Positions 38,705 to 53,507 are shown, counted from the first letter of the stretch. The stretch: DNA of 64,000 bases from Chromohalobacter moromii (GCF_023091865.1 NZ_JAHXDI010000002.1:682001-746000); one strand, 5' to 3'. Made by a program: numbers and translations. Notes: generated by a model not told the origin, from the sequence alone.

Positions 38705-38822
38705 CGGCTTTACGAAAAATATGACGCACTCAAGCGAGGCCAACAATGCGTAGTTAGGCGCAAGTGACGTTGTAGTTTGACTACATGACGCCTGAATGGC
38801 GTGGCGTCATGTAGTGTTTTTC
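38705..38822 (+). ncRNA. Possible small RNA with terminator, opposite aceA
   Basis: The perfect 12-bp hairpin CTACATGACGCC-N10-GGCGTCATGTAG (38781-38814) is followed by TGTTTTT on the plus strand, which has no plus-strand gene before it. A weak promoter (TTGCGC, 17 bp, TTTAAC) lies near 38674-38702. A competing hairpin, TGTAGT-TTG-ACTACA (38771-38785), overlaps the terminator stem and would exclude it. Alternatively the hairpin may serve the minus-strand GNAT gene, though that side lacks a T run. Confidence 0.35.
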
Positions 38823-38849
38823 CGAGAGGTAAGAAAGGCCCGAGACAAC

Positions 38850-39272
38850 TTATTGAAAATGCAGGCTCATATGGTAATGGGGAATGTTGGCGTCGAGGAA
38901 CTCATCGCCATGCGCGGTAAAGCCCAGACGTTCATAGAAGGGGATTGCGTAGGTCTGGGCATCCAAGTGCACGGAATGGTGGCCGGCTTCTCGAGCCGCC
39001 ACGAGTATCGCTTCCATCAAATGCAGGCCTAGCCCTTGGCCACGTGCTTCCTCGAGAATCGCCACGCGGCCGATATGCCCATCCGGCAAGAGACGTGCGG
39101 TGCCTACGGCGCGGTCATCTACATGAAGTAGGAAATGCAGACATTGCGGGTCGCGGCCATCCCACTCTTCTGCTTGGGGGACGTTTTGTTCTTCGATGAA
39201 TACGACCTTGCGGATCGCGCTACAAGTCGCCCCCAGCGAGGTCCAGTCACCGCTTGCGATCTCGAGCGTCAT
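38850..39272 (-). CDS. GNAT family N-acetyltransferase
   Basis: A 140-residue acetyltransferase. The acetyl-CoA pyrophosphate loop is RVAILEEARGQGLGLHLMEAIL and the C-terminal part is FYERLGFTAHGDEFLDANIPHYHM, typical of the ElaA/YjcF-like group. It is the last gene of the rluE-to-roxA minus-strand group and begins 1 base after the roxA stop. The substrate is unknown. Confidence 0.85.
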   Translation of the reverse strand: MTLEIASGDWTSLGATCSAIRKVVFIEEQNVPQAEEWDGRDPQCLHFLLHVDDRAVGTARLLPDGHIGRVAILEEARGQGLGLHLMEAILVAAREAGHHSVHLDAQTYAIPFYERLGFTAHGDEFLDANIPHYHMSLHFQ

Positions 39273-39273
39273 G

Positions 39274-40467
39274 TCACGCCTCCTCGTCCTCGGCATCCTC
39301 GTCCTGCCACTGCAGGCTACCGCGATTGAGCAACTCGGTGAGCAGCGACAGGGCGGCGTCGTCGAGATGCTCTGCCAGGGTGGCGGCATGCAGTGGCGCG
39401 GTATCGGCCAGCAGGCGCGCTAGCTCAGGCGAGCATGCATGGCCGTCGCCATCCGTAAACAGCGTGGTGCGGCCGTTCTCCTCATGAAACGCGAAGCGCG
39501 AGCCCAGTGAGCGTTCCAAGTAGTGCCCCTTCGACAGCCCCTCGGTAATGGCATCGCTGTCGGTTGGCGTCTCGAGGGGCGCGAGCTGATCGGCATATTT
39601 GGGTTGGGTCATTACGCGTCCGAACCATTGCGTCATCTGCGCCGGATCGTCGATCACCGATAGCATCAGTGTGCGGAGACGCGCGATGGCGTCGTCATCG
39701 ACGCGACCGGCGTGTTCGGTGGGGCGCAGGTCGGGGTCGGTGTAACGCGAGGTCTCGGACTGCATTTCGCCGAGGTAGTCCGCAAACGAGGTGATGATCT
39801 CGTCGGTTGAGGGCGCGCGAAAGCCGATCGAGTAAGTCATGCAGTCGGCACTCTGGCTGACGCCATGATGGGCGATGCGCGGCGGCAGATACAGCATGTC
39901 GCCGGGTTCGAGCACCCAGTCCTCGCCGGGGGTGACCTCGAAGCGTTCGAGCATGCGCAGGTCGACGCCCGAGACGATGGGGGCGTCGTCGGGCTGCTCG
40001 CCACCGAGTTGCCAGCGGCGCTGGCCACTGCCTTGAAGCAGGAAGACATCGTAGCTGTCGACGTGGGGGCCGACACTACCCTCGGGCGGCGCGTAGCTGA
40101 CCATGACGTCGTCGAGGCGCCAGCGCGGTAGGAAATCGAAGGCCTCGAGCAAGGCGGCGACCTCGGGCACGTAATGATCGACGGCCTGGACCAGAAGAGA
40201 CCATTCTCGGTCGGGCAGGCGCGCGAAGGTGGCGTCATCGAAAGGCCCATGGCTGACCTGCCAGGGCTTATCGGGGCCCTGGGCTTCGACGAGCCGGGCC
40301 TCGATGCCGTCTTCGCAGGCCAGGCCGGCGAGCTCCTCCGGGGCAAGCGGCGACGCGAAATCGGGGAATGCGCCACGAATCAGCAGCGGTTTCTTCTGCC
40401 AGTAGTCACGCAGGAAAGTCTCGGCGGTGAGACCGCCGAGTATCGATAGGGGAGTGTCGCTCGACAT
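39274..40467 (-). CDS. roxA: Ribosomal protein uL16 arginine 3-hydroxylase (JmjC)
   Basis: A 397-residue Fe(II)/2-oxoglutarate oxygenase like E. coli YcfD (373). It hydroxylates an arginine of ribosomal protein L16. The iron-binding HxD is in GPHVDSYDVFLLQG and the distal His is in RIAHHGVSQS. A JmjC core (about residues 90-210) and a C-terminal winged-helix region follow. WQKKPLLIRGAF is a family N-terminal mark. I start it at MSSDTPLSI. The upstream ribosome site is weak. Confidence 0.88.
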   Translation of the reverse strand: MSSDTPLSILGGLTAETFLRDYWQKKPLLIRGAFPDFASPLAPEELAGLACEDGIEARLVEAQGPDKPWQVSHGPFDDATFARLPDREWSLLVQAVDHYVPEVAALLEAFDFLPRWRLDDVMVSYAPPEGSVGPHVDSYDVFLLQGSGQRRWQLGGEQPDDAPIVSGVDLRMLERFEVTPGEDWVLEPGDMLYLPPRIAHHGVSQSADCMTYSIGFRAPSTDEIITSFADYLGEMQSETSRYTDPDLRPTEHAGRVDDDAIARLRTLMLSVIDDPAQMTQWFGRVMTQPKYADQLAPLETPTDSDAITEGLSKGHYLERSLGSRFAFHEENGRTTLFTDGDGHACSPELARLLADTAPLHAATLAEHLDDAALSLLTELLNRGSLQWQDEDAEDEEA

Positions 40468-40593
40468 AAGAATCTCGGGACTCGAAAAGGATGAGTGGGC
40501 AACCACGACCATGTGTGAAGCTTGCAGAGCGGCGCTGCACGCCTGGAAACCGGAAGAAACGGCTTGGCACCGTGGGTGGCGAGCTCATGCTGC

Positions 40594-42681
<2,088 letters not shown>

Positions 42682-42685
<4 letters not shown>

Positions 42686-43836
42686 GCAGCGTTGTCTCCT
42701 TGGCGCGCGTCTCGGTTCCATGTCTCGCGAATGACGCCGCCGCCCAGGCAGATGTCATCTTCGTAGAGCACCAGCGACTGGCCCGGTGTGACGGCGCGCT
42801 GGGGATCGTCGAAGAACGCTTCGACACCGCCGTCTTCGAGCACGCGAACCTGACAGGCGACATCTTGCTGGCGATAGCGGGTCTTGGCCTGGAGGCGTAC
42901 CTCCGGTGCCGGTGGTTGGCCGGCGACCCATTCCACGGGCTCGGTGCTCAGGCTGTCGGTATACAAGAGCGGATGATGCTTGCCCTGCACGGCGATCAAC
43001 ACGTTGCGCTCGAGATCCTTGGCCGCCACGTACCACGGCGCATCGGGATGGTTGGGCAGGCCGCCGATGCCCAGGCCCTGGCGCTGTCCGAGGGTATAGT
43101 ACATCAGCCCCATGTGCTCGCCGATGACCTCTCCCTCGGGCGTTTCGATCGTGCCAGGCTGTGCGGGCAAGTACTGCTTCAGGAAGTCACCGAAGCGCCG
43201 CTCACCGATGAAGCAAATGCCGGTAGAGTCCTTCTTGCGCGCGGTGGCTAGACCATGGCGCTCGGCGATGGCGCGGACCTCGCTTTTCTCCATCTCGCCG
43301 ACCGGGAACAGCGTGCGCGCGATAGCGACTTCCGGTACGGCGTGCAGGAAGTAGCTCTGGTCCTTGTTGGCATCCAGGCCCTTGAGCAGGCGCACGCGAC
43401 CGTCACGCTCACCGTTGCGTACGTAATGCCCGGTAGCGATGCGTTCGGCGCCGAGCATCTCGGCGTATTCGAGGAAGACCTTGAACTTGATCTCGCGGTT
43501 GCAAAGGATATCCGGGTTGGGTGTCCGGCCGGCCTTGTACTCGGCGAGGAAATGCTCGAAGACGTTATCCCAGTATTCGGCGGCGAAGTTCGCGGTATGT
43601 AGCCGGATGCCGAGCTTGTCGCAAACGGCCTGGGCATCGGCAAGGTCGTCCTTGGCGGTGCAGTACTCGGTGCCGTCGTCCTCGTCCCAGTTCTTCATGA
43701 ACAGGCCTTCGACCTCGTAGCCCTGCTCCAGCAGGACGAGGGCGGTCACGGACGAATCGACGCCGCCGGACATGCCGACGATGACTTTGCACGCGGTAGC
43801 GGCCCCCGCAGTGGAGGATTCCGTGGCGTGAGACAT
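42682..43836 (-). CDS. mnmA: tRNA-specific 2-thiouridylase MnmA
   Basis: A 384-residue ATP-pyrophosphatase that makes 2-thiouridine at position 34 of Lys, Glu and Gln tRNAs. The PP-loop is [15 protein letters not shown]. The catalytic cysteines are in ILCNREIKF and [10 protein letters not shown], with the family sequence HYVRN after IATG. I start it at MSHATESS, just before the PP-loop domain. The longer frame overlaps the repeat region. Confidence 0.96.
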
Positions 43837-43898
43837 GGTCACTCTCGAATGGGTTGAGGATGGATTGATGTTCGGGGCGATATTATACCTGAAATCGG

Positions 43899-43919
43899 CT
43901 TCGTGCTTCGAGCTTGAGC
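43899..43919. repeat. Short heptanucleotide array, CTTNNNN type
   Basis: CTTCGTG, CTTCGAG and CTTGAGC in phase, three degenerate copies beside the 22-bp repeat. Same CTT core and 7-base period as the arrays at 24905 and 40594. Confidence 0.6.
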
Positions 43920-43981
43920 CCTCAGCGCTCGTGAATTGAGCCCTCAGCGCTCGTGAATATTGAACCATCAGCGTTCCTGAA
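43914..43981. repeat. Tandem 22-bp repeat duplicating the nudJ 3' end
   Basis: Two identical, abutting 22-mers (43914-43935 and 43936-43957, starting TTGAGCCCTCAGCG) are followed after 2 bases by a third copy matching 18 of 22 (43960-43981). The third copy contains the last codons and stop of nudJ (IQER-stop). The first two would encode IHER-stop, so the gene end was copied downstream. Confidence 0.9.
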
Positions 43982-44417
43982 TCACATCAAGCGGAAACTG
44001 GCGTCCGGCCTTGGCGTTGCGTATGCGCTTTAGCACCAGCGGGCTGCGCAGGCGATGCGAGCGTTCCAGGGCTTCGATCTCGTCGAGCGTCAGCCAGTGC
44101 GCGGCGACGATGCCGCTGTCCAGGTCGTTGCCCAGATGGGCGAGGGGGATGCCGACGAAGGCATGACTGTGAAAGGTCAGGTCGTCGGGTGCGGTATAGA
44201 CGTAAAGCCCCAGATAGCCGGTCAGTGTGATGTGCCAGGCGGCTTCCTCGCGGGTTTCGCGTTCGGCGGCCTGAGTCAGGCGCTCGCCAGGTTCGAGATG
44301 GCCGGCGGGCTGGTTGAAGAGGCTGAACGGGCCACCCTTGTCCTCCTCGACGAGTAGGTAACGGCCGGCGCGCTCGACGACGCTGGCAACAGTGACGTGG
44401 GGCGTCCAGCGGCTCAT
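43968..44417 (-). CDS. nudJ: Nudix hydrolase, NudJ type
   Basis: A 149-residue Nudix hydrolase. The box reads [23 protein letters not shown], with the metal-binding EExx core intact. The final Gly of the box is Ala, as in NudJ. E. coli NudJ hydrolyses thiamine-type pyrophosphates and nucleoside di/triphosphates. It overlaps rluE by 4 bases (ATGA). Its 3' end is part of the 22-bp repeat. Confidence 0.9.
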   Translation of the reverse strand: MSRWTPHVTVASVVERAGRYLLVEEDKGGPFSLFNQPAGHLEPGERLTQAAERETREEAAWHITLTGYLGLYVYTAPDDLTFHSHAFVGIPLAHLGNDLDSGIVAAHWLTLDEIEALERSHRLRSPLVLKRIRNAKAGRQFPLDVIQER

Positions 44418-45007
44418 CGACGACTCCGGTGGCGCTTATCTGGTGTGCGGGCCTTGGTACGCGGCGCATGCAACGTCTCCTTGCGCCATGCCCCCGGCGC
44501 TAGATCGTCGAGGCGCCAGGGGCCGATGGCGACGCGGATCAGGCGCAGCGTGGGGTGACCGACATGTGCGGTCATACGGCGAACCTGTCGGTTTCGGCCT
44601 TCGCTGAGGACGATTTCGAGCCAGGCGGTGGGAATGGCTTCGCGGTAGCGTACCGGCGGCTGGCGTGGTGCGATATTGGGTGCCGCGAGGCGCCGCACCT
44701 GGGCGGGCCGCGTTGGGCCGTCTTTTAGCGTGATGCCGCTGCGCAGCGCCTTTAGGGTCGTTTCCCCGGGATCGCCTTCGACTTGCACCCAGTAGGTTTT
44801 GGGCTGCTTGTGACGCGGATGAGTGATGCGGTGAGCCAGGGCGCCATCATCGGTCAGCAGGAGCAGGCCCTCTGAATCGTAATCGAGACGCCCAGCGGGG
44901 TATACCTCGGGGGCGTCGATGACGTTGGCGAGCGTTGCCCTGCCTTGCGTATCGGTAAACTGCGAGAGCATTTGATAAGGTTTATGCAGCAGGTAAAGCG
45001 AACTCAT
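44414..45007 (-). CDS. rluE: 23S rRNA pseudouridine synthase RluE family
   Basis: A 197-residue RsuA-family synthase that modifies U2457 of 23S rRNA in E. coli. The catalytic Asp is in YPAGRLDYDSEGLLLLT. It lacks an N-terminal S4 domain, as RluE does. KTYWVQVEGDP and SEGRNRQVRRM are family signs. The C-terminus is a basic Arg/Lys tail. It is first in the minus-strand block and divergent from clpS. Confidence 0.9.
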   Translation of the reverse strand: MSSLYLLHKPYQMLSQFTDTQGRATLANVIDAPEVYPAGRLDYDSEGLLLLTDDGALAHRITHPRHKQPKTYWVQVEGDPGETTLKALRSGITLKDGPTRPAQVRRLAAPNIAPRQPPVRYREAIPTAWLEIVLSEGRNRQVRRMTAHVGHPTLRLIRVAIGPWRLDDLAPGAWRKETLHAPRTKARTPDKRHRSRR

Positions 45008-45232
45008 GGGCGGTCTCGGATCTTTCGACAAGCAGCGGGGATGGGCAAAGCCTACTCCGCACTCGGGGCGCGATGCCATACTTGCTCCCGCCAGGCGCGA
45101 GCTTTTTCATGGCGCCTACCTTGCATCCATGCCCAGCCGGCCGCACATTGAAGAAACCGGAGATAGGCGGCGGTGTTGCCCTTAGGGCGCTTGCCTTGCC
45201 TATCCGGCGCGCACTTACGGACATTTCCATCT

Positions 45233-45628
45233 ATGTTTGAATCAGAAAGCCCATTCGTATCTCGAGCGCCTGACACGGCGGTCATCCTTGGCATGACGCG
45301 ACCGCCCGGTGAGGATCCCCACGAAGACCCGGAGGGCGACGTATCGGTCCAGTCGGCGGACCCGGAGCTGGCCAAACCGCCGATGTACAAGGTCGTGCTG
45401 CACAATGATGACTTCACTCCCATGGAGTTCGTCGTCGAGGTGTTGCAAACCTTCTTTGCGTTGGAGCGGGAGAAAGCCGTGCAGATCATGCTTGTCGTGC
45501 ATACCCATGGCAAAGCGACCTGTGGCATCTTTACCCGTGATATCGCGGAAACCAAATGTCACCAAGTCAACGAGTACGCACGCGAATGCCAGCATCCGTT
45601 ACTGTGCGATATCGACGAGGCGGACTGA
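45233..45628 (+). CDS. clpS: ATP-dependent Clp protease adaptor ClpS
   Basis: This 131-residue adaptor brings N-degron substrates to ClpAP. The core is [27 protein letters not shown], with the N-end pocket residues Asn and Asp-Asp, and [16 protein letters not shown] and the Met/His positions follow. An acidic disordered tail comes first. The start is uncertain: ATG at 45233 (131 residues) or 45293 (111 residues), neither with a good ribosome site. It precedes clpA, and bpt and aat are nearby. Confidence 0.9.
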   Translation: MFESESPFVSRAPDTAVILGMTRPPGEDPHEDPEGDVSVQSADPELAKPPMYKVVLHNDDFTPMEFVVEVLQTFFALEREKAVQIMLVVHTHGKATCGIFTRDIAETKCHQVNEYARECQHPLLCDIDEAD

Positions 45629-45739
45629 GACGGCACTGCTGCGTTAAATCGTGGTCCAAGGTAGCACTTGCATAACCTCTGTTTGTGCCCGATTGTGAAA
45701 GTGCCGACAGACGCCATAGGCGGCTAAAAGGGGATTGCC

Positions 45740-48001
<2,262 letters not shown>

Positions 48002-48039
48002 GCGATTCCCCAACTCATACCGTAACGCCGCACGCTTCA

Positions 48040-48067
48040 CGCCCTGTCGTCATGACGGGGCGTTTTT
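48040..48067 (+). terminator. Rho-independent terminator of clpA
   Basis: 9-bp stem CGCCCTGTC/GACGGGGCG with one G-U pair and a 5-base loop, then TTTTT. Confidence 0.85.
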
Positions 48068-48114
48068 CGTGGGCGCAGTAGCAAGCCAGCAGCGCGATCG
48101 TGCCGTGGTGTAGC

Positions 48115-48333
48115 TCAGCGGGCGCGGTAGACGATGCGACCCTTGGAAAGATCGTACGGCGTCAGCTCGACCTTGACCTTGTCGCCGGTCAAGATGCGGA
48201 TGTAGTTCTTGCGCATCTTGCCGGAGATATGGGCCGTCACGACGTGGCCGTTTTCCAGCTCGACTCGGAACATGGTGTTGGGAAGGGTATCGACCACGAC
48301 ACCTTCCATTTCAATATGGTCTTCACGTGCCAT
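48115..48333 (-). CDS. infA: Translation initiation factor IF-1
   Basis: The 72-residue OB-fold protein binds the ribosomal A site during initiation. It begins [22 protein letters not shown] and ends KGRIVYRAR, the standard bacterial length and sequence pattern. The gene lies between clpA (converging) and bpt. The E. coli serW tRNA gene found near infA is not present here. Confidence 0.97.
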   Translation of the reverse strand: MAREDHIEMEGVVVDTLPNTMFRVELENGHVVTAHISGKMRKNYIRILTGDKVKVELTPYDLSKGRIVYRAR

Positions 48334-48448
48334 ATTAGGCGTTTCCTCGTATTGCGTTGAAAGCTTCTTCGAAAGTGCGCCACGGTTTGCGGCCGTTGCC
48401 AGCGCTCATTACGACCGTGGTCAGCATCGGTTTTGAAGATAGCCCGAT

Positions 48449-48477
48449 ATTCTGCCGCATGCCGAGGGTTAAGGCAA
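48449..48477 (-). promoter_or_regulatory. Possible infA promoter
   Basis: On the minus strand, TTGCCT (48477-48472), 17-bp spacer, CAGAAT (48454-48449), about 115 bases before the infA start. The -10 match is moderate. It would give infA a promoter separate from the bpt-aat genes. Confidence 0.35.
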
Positions 48478-48505
48478 AAATCATGTGCATGATGTGGCGC
48501 TATCG

Positions 48506-49261
48506 TCATGCAAGAGGCGTGTCGGCTAGAGGGATTCGACGCCGCCAATATCGGCCATCGAGGTATTCTAGAGGCTGAAAATCCTGTTTGTAGCGCATCT
48601 TGCGACACTGACGAATCCAGTAGCCGAGATAGACGTGGGGAAGCTCGAGCCGGCGCGCCAGTTCGATCTGATGGAGGATCGAGTAGGTGCCGAGAGAGCG
48701 GCGCTCGAATTCCAGACCCGGGTCGAAGAAGGTGTAAATGGCCGATACGCCATGGCTCAGCAGGTCCGTCGCCGCGACGGCAAGCAGTTGGCCTTCCAGA
48801 CGAAATTCGATCAAGCGTGCGTAAGGGTGATCCAGGGTCAGAAAAGTGCGGTATTGCTCGTGGCTGGGCGGGAACATGTCGCCATCGGCGTGGCGGGTAC
48901 GAATGTAGCGTGCGTAAAGCGCATAATGTTCTTCGTGAAACGCCGCTGGCCGGATGCGTGTTTCGAGATCGGCATTGCGTGACATCAGCTTGCGCTGCGT
49001 GCGAGAGGCCGCGAAGTCTTGCACCGGGATGCGCACCGAAATGCAGGCCCGGCACCCCTCGCAGTGTGGCCTATAGAGATGTCGGCCACTGCGCCGAAAG
49101 CCCAGCAACGACAGCGCGTCGTAGACGCCTTGACCGGGCTGTTCCTGAGGGTCCAGAAATAGCGTGGTCGCCTCGCGGTCCGGTAGATAGCTGCATCCAT
49201 GCGGGACGGTGAGGAAGAAACGCAGATCTCGCGTGAGTTGGGATGGCGTGTTGCTGCTCAC
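48506..49261 (-). CDS. bpt: Aspartate/glutamate leucyltransferase Bpt
   Basis: This 251-residue transferase adds leucine from Leu-tRNA to proteins with N-terminal Asp or Glu, making them ClpS substrates. Marks are the cysteine-rich [28 protein letters not shown], and [21 protein letters not shown] start it at GTG 49261, which overlaps the aat stop as GTGA and gives the usual [16 protein letters not shown]-terminus. The longer ATG frame would run into aat. Confidence 0.92.
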   Translation of the reverse strand: MSSNTPSQLTRDLRFFLTVPHGCSYLPDREATTLFLDPQEQPGQGVYDALSLLGFRRSGRHLYRPHCEGCRACISVRIPVQDFAASRTQRKLMSRNADLETRIRPAAFHEEHYALYARYIRTRHADGDMFPPSHEQYRTFLTLDHPYARLIEFRLEGQLLAVAATDLLSHGVSAIYTFFDPGLEFERRSLGTYSILHQIELARRLELPHVYLGYWIRQCRKMRYKQDFQPLEYLDGRYWRRRIPLADTPLA

Positions 49262-49983
49262 GTTGGCTTCGGCTCTTCGACTGGGAAATGGTCGGGCGGA
49301 GAGGAAGGCCATAGCATTGGTGATCCGTGGCCCCCTGCATATTGGTCAAGATAGTCGATGAACGATGAGCGGGCGATGCTTCGTGCGCCAAGACTGGCCA
49401 GATGGGGCGTATGCACCTGGCAGTCGATCAGTTGCCCGCCGTGTGCCGCCAGATGCCGGGCAAGATGCACCAGCGCCACTTTCGATGCATCGGCGACGCG
49501 GCTGAACATCGACTCGCCGAAGAACACGCCACCCAAGGCGATGCCATAAAGCCCACCCACCAAGTCTCCGTCGCGCCACACCTCGACCGAATGCGCGTCG
49601 CCTTCGATATGCAAGCGGCAATAGGCGTCGTGCATGGCGGGCGTGATCCAGGTTCCTTCTGTGGCATCGCGCGTGTCGGCGCAGGCCGTGATGACCGCCT
49701 TGAAGGCATGATCGAAGGTGATCGTGAAGCCGGCGTTGCGTAAGCGCTTGCCGAGGCTGCGGCGCACGTGGACCTCGTCGGGGAACAATACCAGGCGTGG
49801 ATCGGGGCTCCACCACAGGATGGGTTCTCCCGGCGCAAACCATGGGAATATGCCGCGTCGATAGGCGCAGCGCAGCCAGTCCGGCGAAAGCTCGCCACCG
49901 GCAGCAAGCAGCCCGTCGGGCTCGCGTAACGCTTGTTCGACGGGCGGGAAACCGACCCGGTGAGGAGGTAGCCAAGGCAACAT
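49258..49983 (-). CDS. aat: Leucyl/phenylalanyl-tRNA--protein transferase
   Basis: This 241-residue enzyme adds Leu or Phe to proteins with N-terminal Lys or Arg, tagging them for ClpS-ClpAP. Conserved segments are [45 protein letters not shown], and [20 protein letters not shown] prefer the ATG at 49983 to a GTG two codons earlier. It is first in the aat-bpt unit and faces ftsK across a 290-bp region. Confidence 0.95.
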   Translation of the reverse strand: MLPWLPPHRVGFPPVEQALREPDGLLAAGGELSPDWLRCAYRRGIFPWFAPGEPILWWSPDPRLVLFPDEVHVRRSLGKRLRNAGFTITFDHAFKAVITACADTRDATEGTWITPAMHDAYCRLHIEGDAHSVEVWRDGDLVGGLYGIALGGVFFGESMFSRVADASKVALVHLARHLAAHGGQLIDCQVHTPHLASLGARSIARSSFIDYLDQYAGGHGSPMLWPSSPPDHFPVEEPKPT

Positions 49984-50142
49984 GGGCACGCGTCTCTGCT
50001 GATATCGTCCAAGAGGGAGTTTCAGCGTACGTCAGGTGCGGCATCGATAACTACCCGCTTCGCCTTCCGGCCGCGTGGCGTCGCCTTTCCGCGACAACGC
50101 GAGGTATGGTTTTTCCCCTGTGACGCAGCGCATGGGGTGGGT

Positions 50143-50280
50143 ATGATGGCAAACCAGAAAAGCCCATCGGTTGAGATGCGAGCCGTTCTCTCGAACGTGA
50201 AGGACAAGGACGGCACGCGTCGGGCAGTGTCGGCAATATTAGGTATCGCCATACGTGGCGCAAGGGGGATGGCCACTTGA
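50143..50280 (+). CDS. Possible 45-residue leader ORF overlapping ftsK
   Basis: Two ATGs at 50143 start a 45-codon frame ([20 protein letters not shown]...) whose TGA overlaps the ftsK TTG start (TTGA, 50277-50280). The sequence is basic with no motif I recognise. The ribosome site is weak (GGGGTGGG). It may couple to ftsK translation or be chance. Confidence rests on the exact overlap. Confidence 0.3.
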   Translation: MMANQKSPSVEMRAVLSNVKDKDGTRRAVSAILGIAIRGARGMAT

Positions 50281-53200
50281 GTGTCAATGGAAAACGCAAC
50301 GAGCGCGGACAAACGGCGTCCCAGGCCAAGGAGCAGGCACGCCGGGTCGTGATGCATCTGCAGGGGGTGACGCGCGAAGGCGCGGCCATCGTGCTGCTTG
50401 CTATCTGTGTCTTTCTCCTGTTGTCGCTTTTCAGCTATGTGCCTGGCGACCCGGGCTGGTCACACAGTGGCCCCAATCAAACGATCAATAACTGGATGGG
50501 CCCCGTCGGAGCGTGGCTGTCGGATGTACTGTATTCGCTATTCGGCGCCAGCGCCCTGTGGTGGCCGGGCATGTTCGGCTTCGCGGCCTGGCGGATGCTG
50601 CGTGCGCGGGAAGTGAACATCGCCTGGGACCCGACGGCGCTTTCGGTACGTACCAGTGGTTTGGTGCTGTTGTTGCTGAGTACGACCACTTTGGGGGCGT
50701 TGCACTTCTATCATCCCGACAGCGAGCTACCTTACGCGGCGGGCGGTATTCTCGGCGAAGGGCTGGTCGGTGCGTTACAGCCGCTGCTCAATGTGCAAGG
50801 CACTACATTGGTGTCGCTGGTCGCTTTCATGTGCGGTTTTACCCTGTTTACCGGCATGACCTGGTTGGCGGTCATGGATGAACTGGGGCGTGGCATGTAT
50901 CGCCTGCTGGCGTGGAGTATCGACAAGTGGCGCGGCAGTCGGCAGCGTTCAGCCCAGCGGCGTGAGACCTACGACGATGACGACATGGATGCCGCCGAGG
51001 CTGATGCGCCATTGGAGGAGGATGAGGCGCCGGCAGACGAGAAAAAACGCCCCTCGTGGTGGCAGCGCTGGCGCGCGTCACGGCGCGCCCCGCAATTGGC
51101 AGGTGCGACCTCTGAGCCATCGTATGCAACGGCCAGTGAGCGCCGTGTGGAACCGTCCTTCGAGACCACCGAGCCCACGCTTGAAACCTCTGCTTGGCGT
51201 AATGATGGCAAAACCGATATCCCCTGGGATGTTCCTGAGCATACGCCCTCCGCCAAGCGCCCGGATGCCGCCTATACGGCCCGCCAACGTGCCGATGACG
51301 AGCGGGCCGGCTTCGCCGCCTCGGGTGCACCACAGCGCGATGCGGCCACTACCACAGCGCCGCATGACCGCTCTCGCAACGAGCGTGGCGAGAGCGAGAA
51401 ACCTCGCCCCACGGAGCATGCCTCCGATGAGCCTGACGTGACGTCTCAGACGCCGTCCCAAGCGGATACGAGCTCTGCGGCCTCGATGCGCGCCGATGTT
51501 ACCCGACGGCGTGTTCCTGAACCCATCCCGGAGCCGCTGACCGCTGACGACGATGACGACGTTCCGCTCGGTGATTGGGGCATCCAGGTCCGCCGCGACG
51601 ATGATGACGTCGGAACGGCGCCCCCCGCCACGTCAGCACGCGAGCCGGATGACGCTTCGACGACGGCGTCCGAGGATGCCACGTCGCCGGAACCCGCGCC
51701 CGAGGCGCCGTCGGAGCCGCCACGCCCCCGCATCAGCTGGGACGACGAAGCCCCGGAAGCACGCTCATCGGCACCGGCCTCGGCGCCGCCCGAGCCCGAG
51801 GTGCCGGATGCGCCTTCGGAGGATATGTCACGGTCAGCGCCGCGTGGCCAGGTAGAAAGCGCCCCCGGGGAAGCGCCCGACGTGCGCACGGCCGAGCCGT
51901 CGGCGAGCGAGCCGGAAGGCGATGATGAGGCTCCGGCATTGTGGACGGTGGAGCATCTGCAGAATCAGCGTCCCGAGACCGTGCCGTCGACCGAGCCCGA
52001 GGGGGCGTTGCCCACGTTGCGGCTGTTGACGCCGACCGGTGAGCAAAAACCCAATTATACCGATGAGCAGTTGGCGGACATGGCCGAGCTGCTGGAAACG
52101 CGGCTGCGTGAGTATGGTGTCAAGGCAGAGGTCGTCGACACCTGGCCGGGCCCGGTCATCACCCGTTTCGAGATCAAGCCCGCCGCTGGGGTCAAAGTCT
52201 CCAAGATCAGCAATCTATCGAAGGACCTGGCGCGTTCGCTGATGGTCAAGAGCGTACGCGTGGTGGAGATCATCCCTGGGCGTCCCACGGTAGGGATCGA
52301 AATCCCCAACCCTAACCGCGCCATGATTCGGCTGCGCGAAGTACTGGACTCGGATGTCTACCAGCAGGCCGATTCGCCGGTCACTATGGGACTGGGGCAG
52401 GATATCGGCGGTAATCCCGTGGTCACCAATCTCAATAAGATGCCACACCTGCTGGTGGCCGGGACCACGGGGTCGGGCAAGTCGGTGGGCGTCAATGCCA
52501 TGCTCATCTCGATGTTGCTCAAGGCGACGCCGGATGAAGTGCGCATGATCATGGTCGATCCCAAGATGCTGGAACTGTCGGTCTACGACGGCATCCCGCA
52601 TCTGTTGGCGCCGGTGGTTACCGACATGAAGGAAGCCGCCAACGCATTGCGCTGGTGCGTGGCCGAGATGGAGCGTCGCTACAAGCTGATGGCAGCGATG
52701 GGGGTGCGCAACCTGGCCGGCTTCAACGCTAAGCTCGATGAGGCCGAACGCCATGGCGCCCAGGTTGCCGATCCGCTATGGGAGCCGCAGCCGTGGGAAA
52801 TGCATCAGCAGCCCCCGGTACTAGAGAAGTTGCCGTACATCGTGGTCGTGATCGACGAATTCGCCGACATGTTCATGATCGTCGGCAAAAAAGTCGAAGA
52901 GCTGATCGCCCGGCTGGCGCAAAAAGCTCGTGCTGCGGGGATCCATTTGATCCTTGCCACTCAGCGTCCCTCGGTCGATGTGGTCACCGGCCTGATCAAG
53001 GCGAATATTCCGACGCGGATGGCGTTCCAAGTCTCCTCCAAGGTCGATTCGCGCACCATTCTCGACCAAGGCGGAGCGGAGAACCTGCTCGGCCACGGCG
53101 ACATGCTTTATCTACCGGCCGGCGCCGGCATGCCGACGCGTGTGCATGGGGCCTTCGTCGACGACGATGAAGTGCACCGTATCGTCGAGGACTGGAAACG

Positions 53201-53507
53201 GCGCGGCGAACCGGAATACGTCGATGAGATCCTTTCGGGAGGCGTCTCGGCCGATGCCTTGACTGGGCTCGAGGCGGAAGGTGGCGATGGTGACGACCCG
53301 GAGCGAGACGCGCTCTACGATGAAGCCGTGCAGTTCGTCACCGAGTCACGTCGTGCCTCGATCTCGGCGGTGCAGCGCCGCTTCAAGATTGGCTATAACC
53401 GGGCTGCACGCCTGGTCGAGACCATGGAGTCGGCAGGCGTCGTGTCGTCGATGGGCACCAACGGGGCCCGCGAAGTGCTGGCATCGCCACCTGCCGCCGA
53501 TCATTGA
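50277..53507 (+). CDS. ftsK: DNA translocase FtsK
   Basis: This 1076-residue septal protein pumps DNA to the dif site and activates XerCD at division. It has four N-terminal membrane helices (about residues 38-60, 88-110, 120-142 and 170-198), then a long acidic Pro/Ala/Ser linker (about 220-590) that is low in complexity. The ATPase motor has Walker A GTTGSGKS near residue 732 and [11 protein letters not shown] near 857. The C-terminal gamma winged helix ([22 protein letters not shown]) reads KOPS. The TTG start has AAGGGGGA 8 bases upstream. Confidence 0.95.
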   Translation: MSVNGKRNERGQTASQAKEQARRVVMHLQGVTREGAAIVLLAICVFLLLSLFSYVPGDPGWSHSGPNQTINNWMGPVGAWLSDVLYSLFGASALWWPGMFGFAAWRMLRAREVNIAWDPTALSVRTSGLVLLLLSTTTLGALHFYHPDSELPYAAGGILGEGLVGALQPLLNVQGTTLVSLVAFMCGFTLFTGMTWLAVMDELGRGMYRLLAWSIDKWRGSRQRSAQRRETYDDDDMDAAEADAPLEEDEAPADEKKRPSWWQRWRASRRAPQLAGATSEPSYATASERRVEPSFETTEPTLETSAWRNDGKTDIPWDVPEHTPSAKRPDAAYTARQRADDERAGFAASGAPQRDAATTTAPHDRSRNERGESEKPRPTEHASDEPDVTSQTPSQADTSSAASMRADVTRRRVPEPIPEPLTADDDDDVPLGDWGIQVRRDDDDVGTAPPATSAREPDDASTTASEDATSPEPAPEAPSEPPRPRISWDDEAPEARSSAPASAPPEPEVPDAPSEDMSRSAPRGQVESAPGEAPDVRTAEPSASEPEGDDEAPALWTVEHLQNQRPETVPSTEPEGALPTLRLLTPTGEQKPNYTDEQLADMAELLETRLREYGVKAEVVDTWPGPVITRFEIKPAAGVKVSKISNLSKDLARSLMVKSVRVVEIIPGRPTVGIEIPNPNRAMIRLREVLDSDVYQQADSPVTMGLGQDIGGNPVVTNLNKMPHLLVAGTTGSGKSVGVNAMLISMLLKATPDEVRMIMVDPKMLELSVYDGIPHLLAPVVTDMKEAANALRWCVAEMERRYKLMAAMGVRNLAGFNAKLDEAERHGAQVADPLWEPQPWEMHQQPPVLEKLPYIVVVIDEFADMFMIVGKKVEELIARLAQKARAAGIHLILATQRPSVDVVTGLIKANIPTRMAFQVSSKVDSRTILDQGGAENLLGHGDMLYLPAGAGMPTRVHGAFVDDDEVHRIVEDWKRRGEPEYVDEILSGGVSADALTGLEAEGGDGDDPERDALYDEAVQFVTESRRASISAVQRRFKIGYNRAARLVETMESAGVVSSMGTNGAREVLASPPAADH

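Noticed and set aside
48034-48333. Looked for the tRNA gene that lies near infA in E. coli, and for any other tRNA in the window
   Set aside because: No T-loop word with matching stems was found, so no tRNA is claimed.
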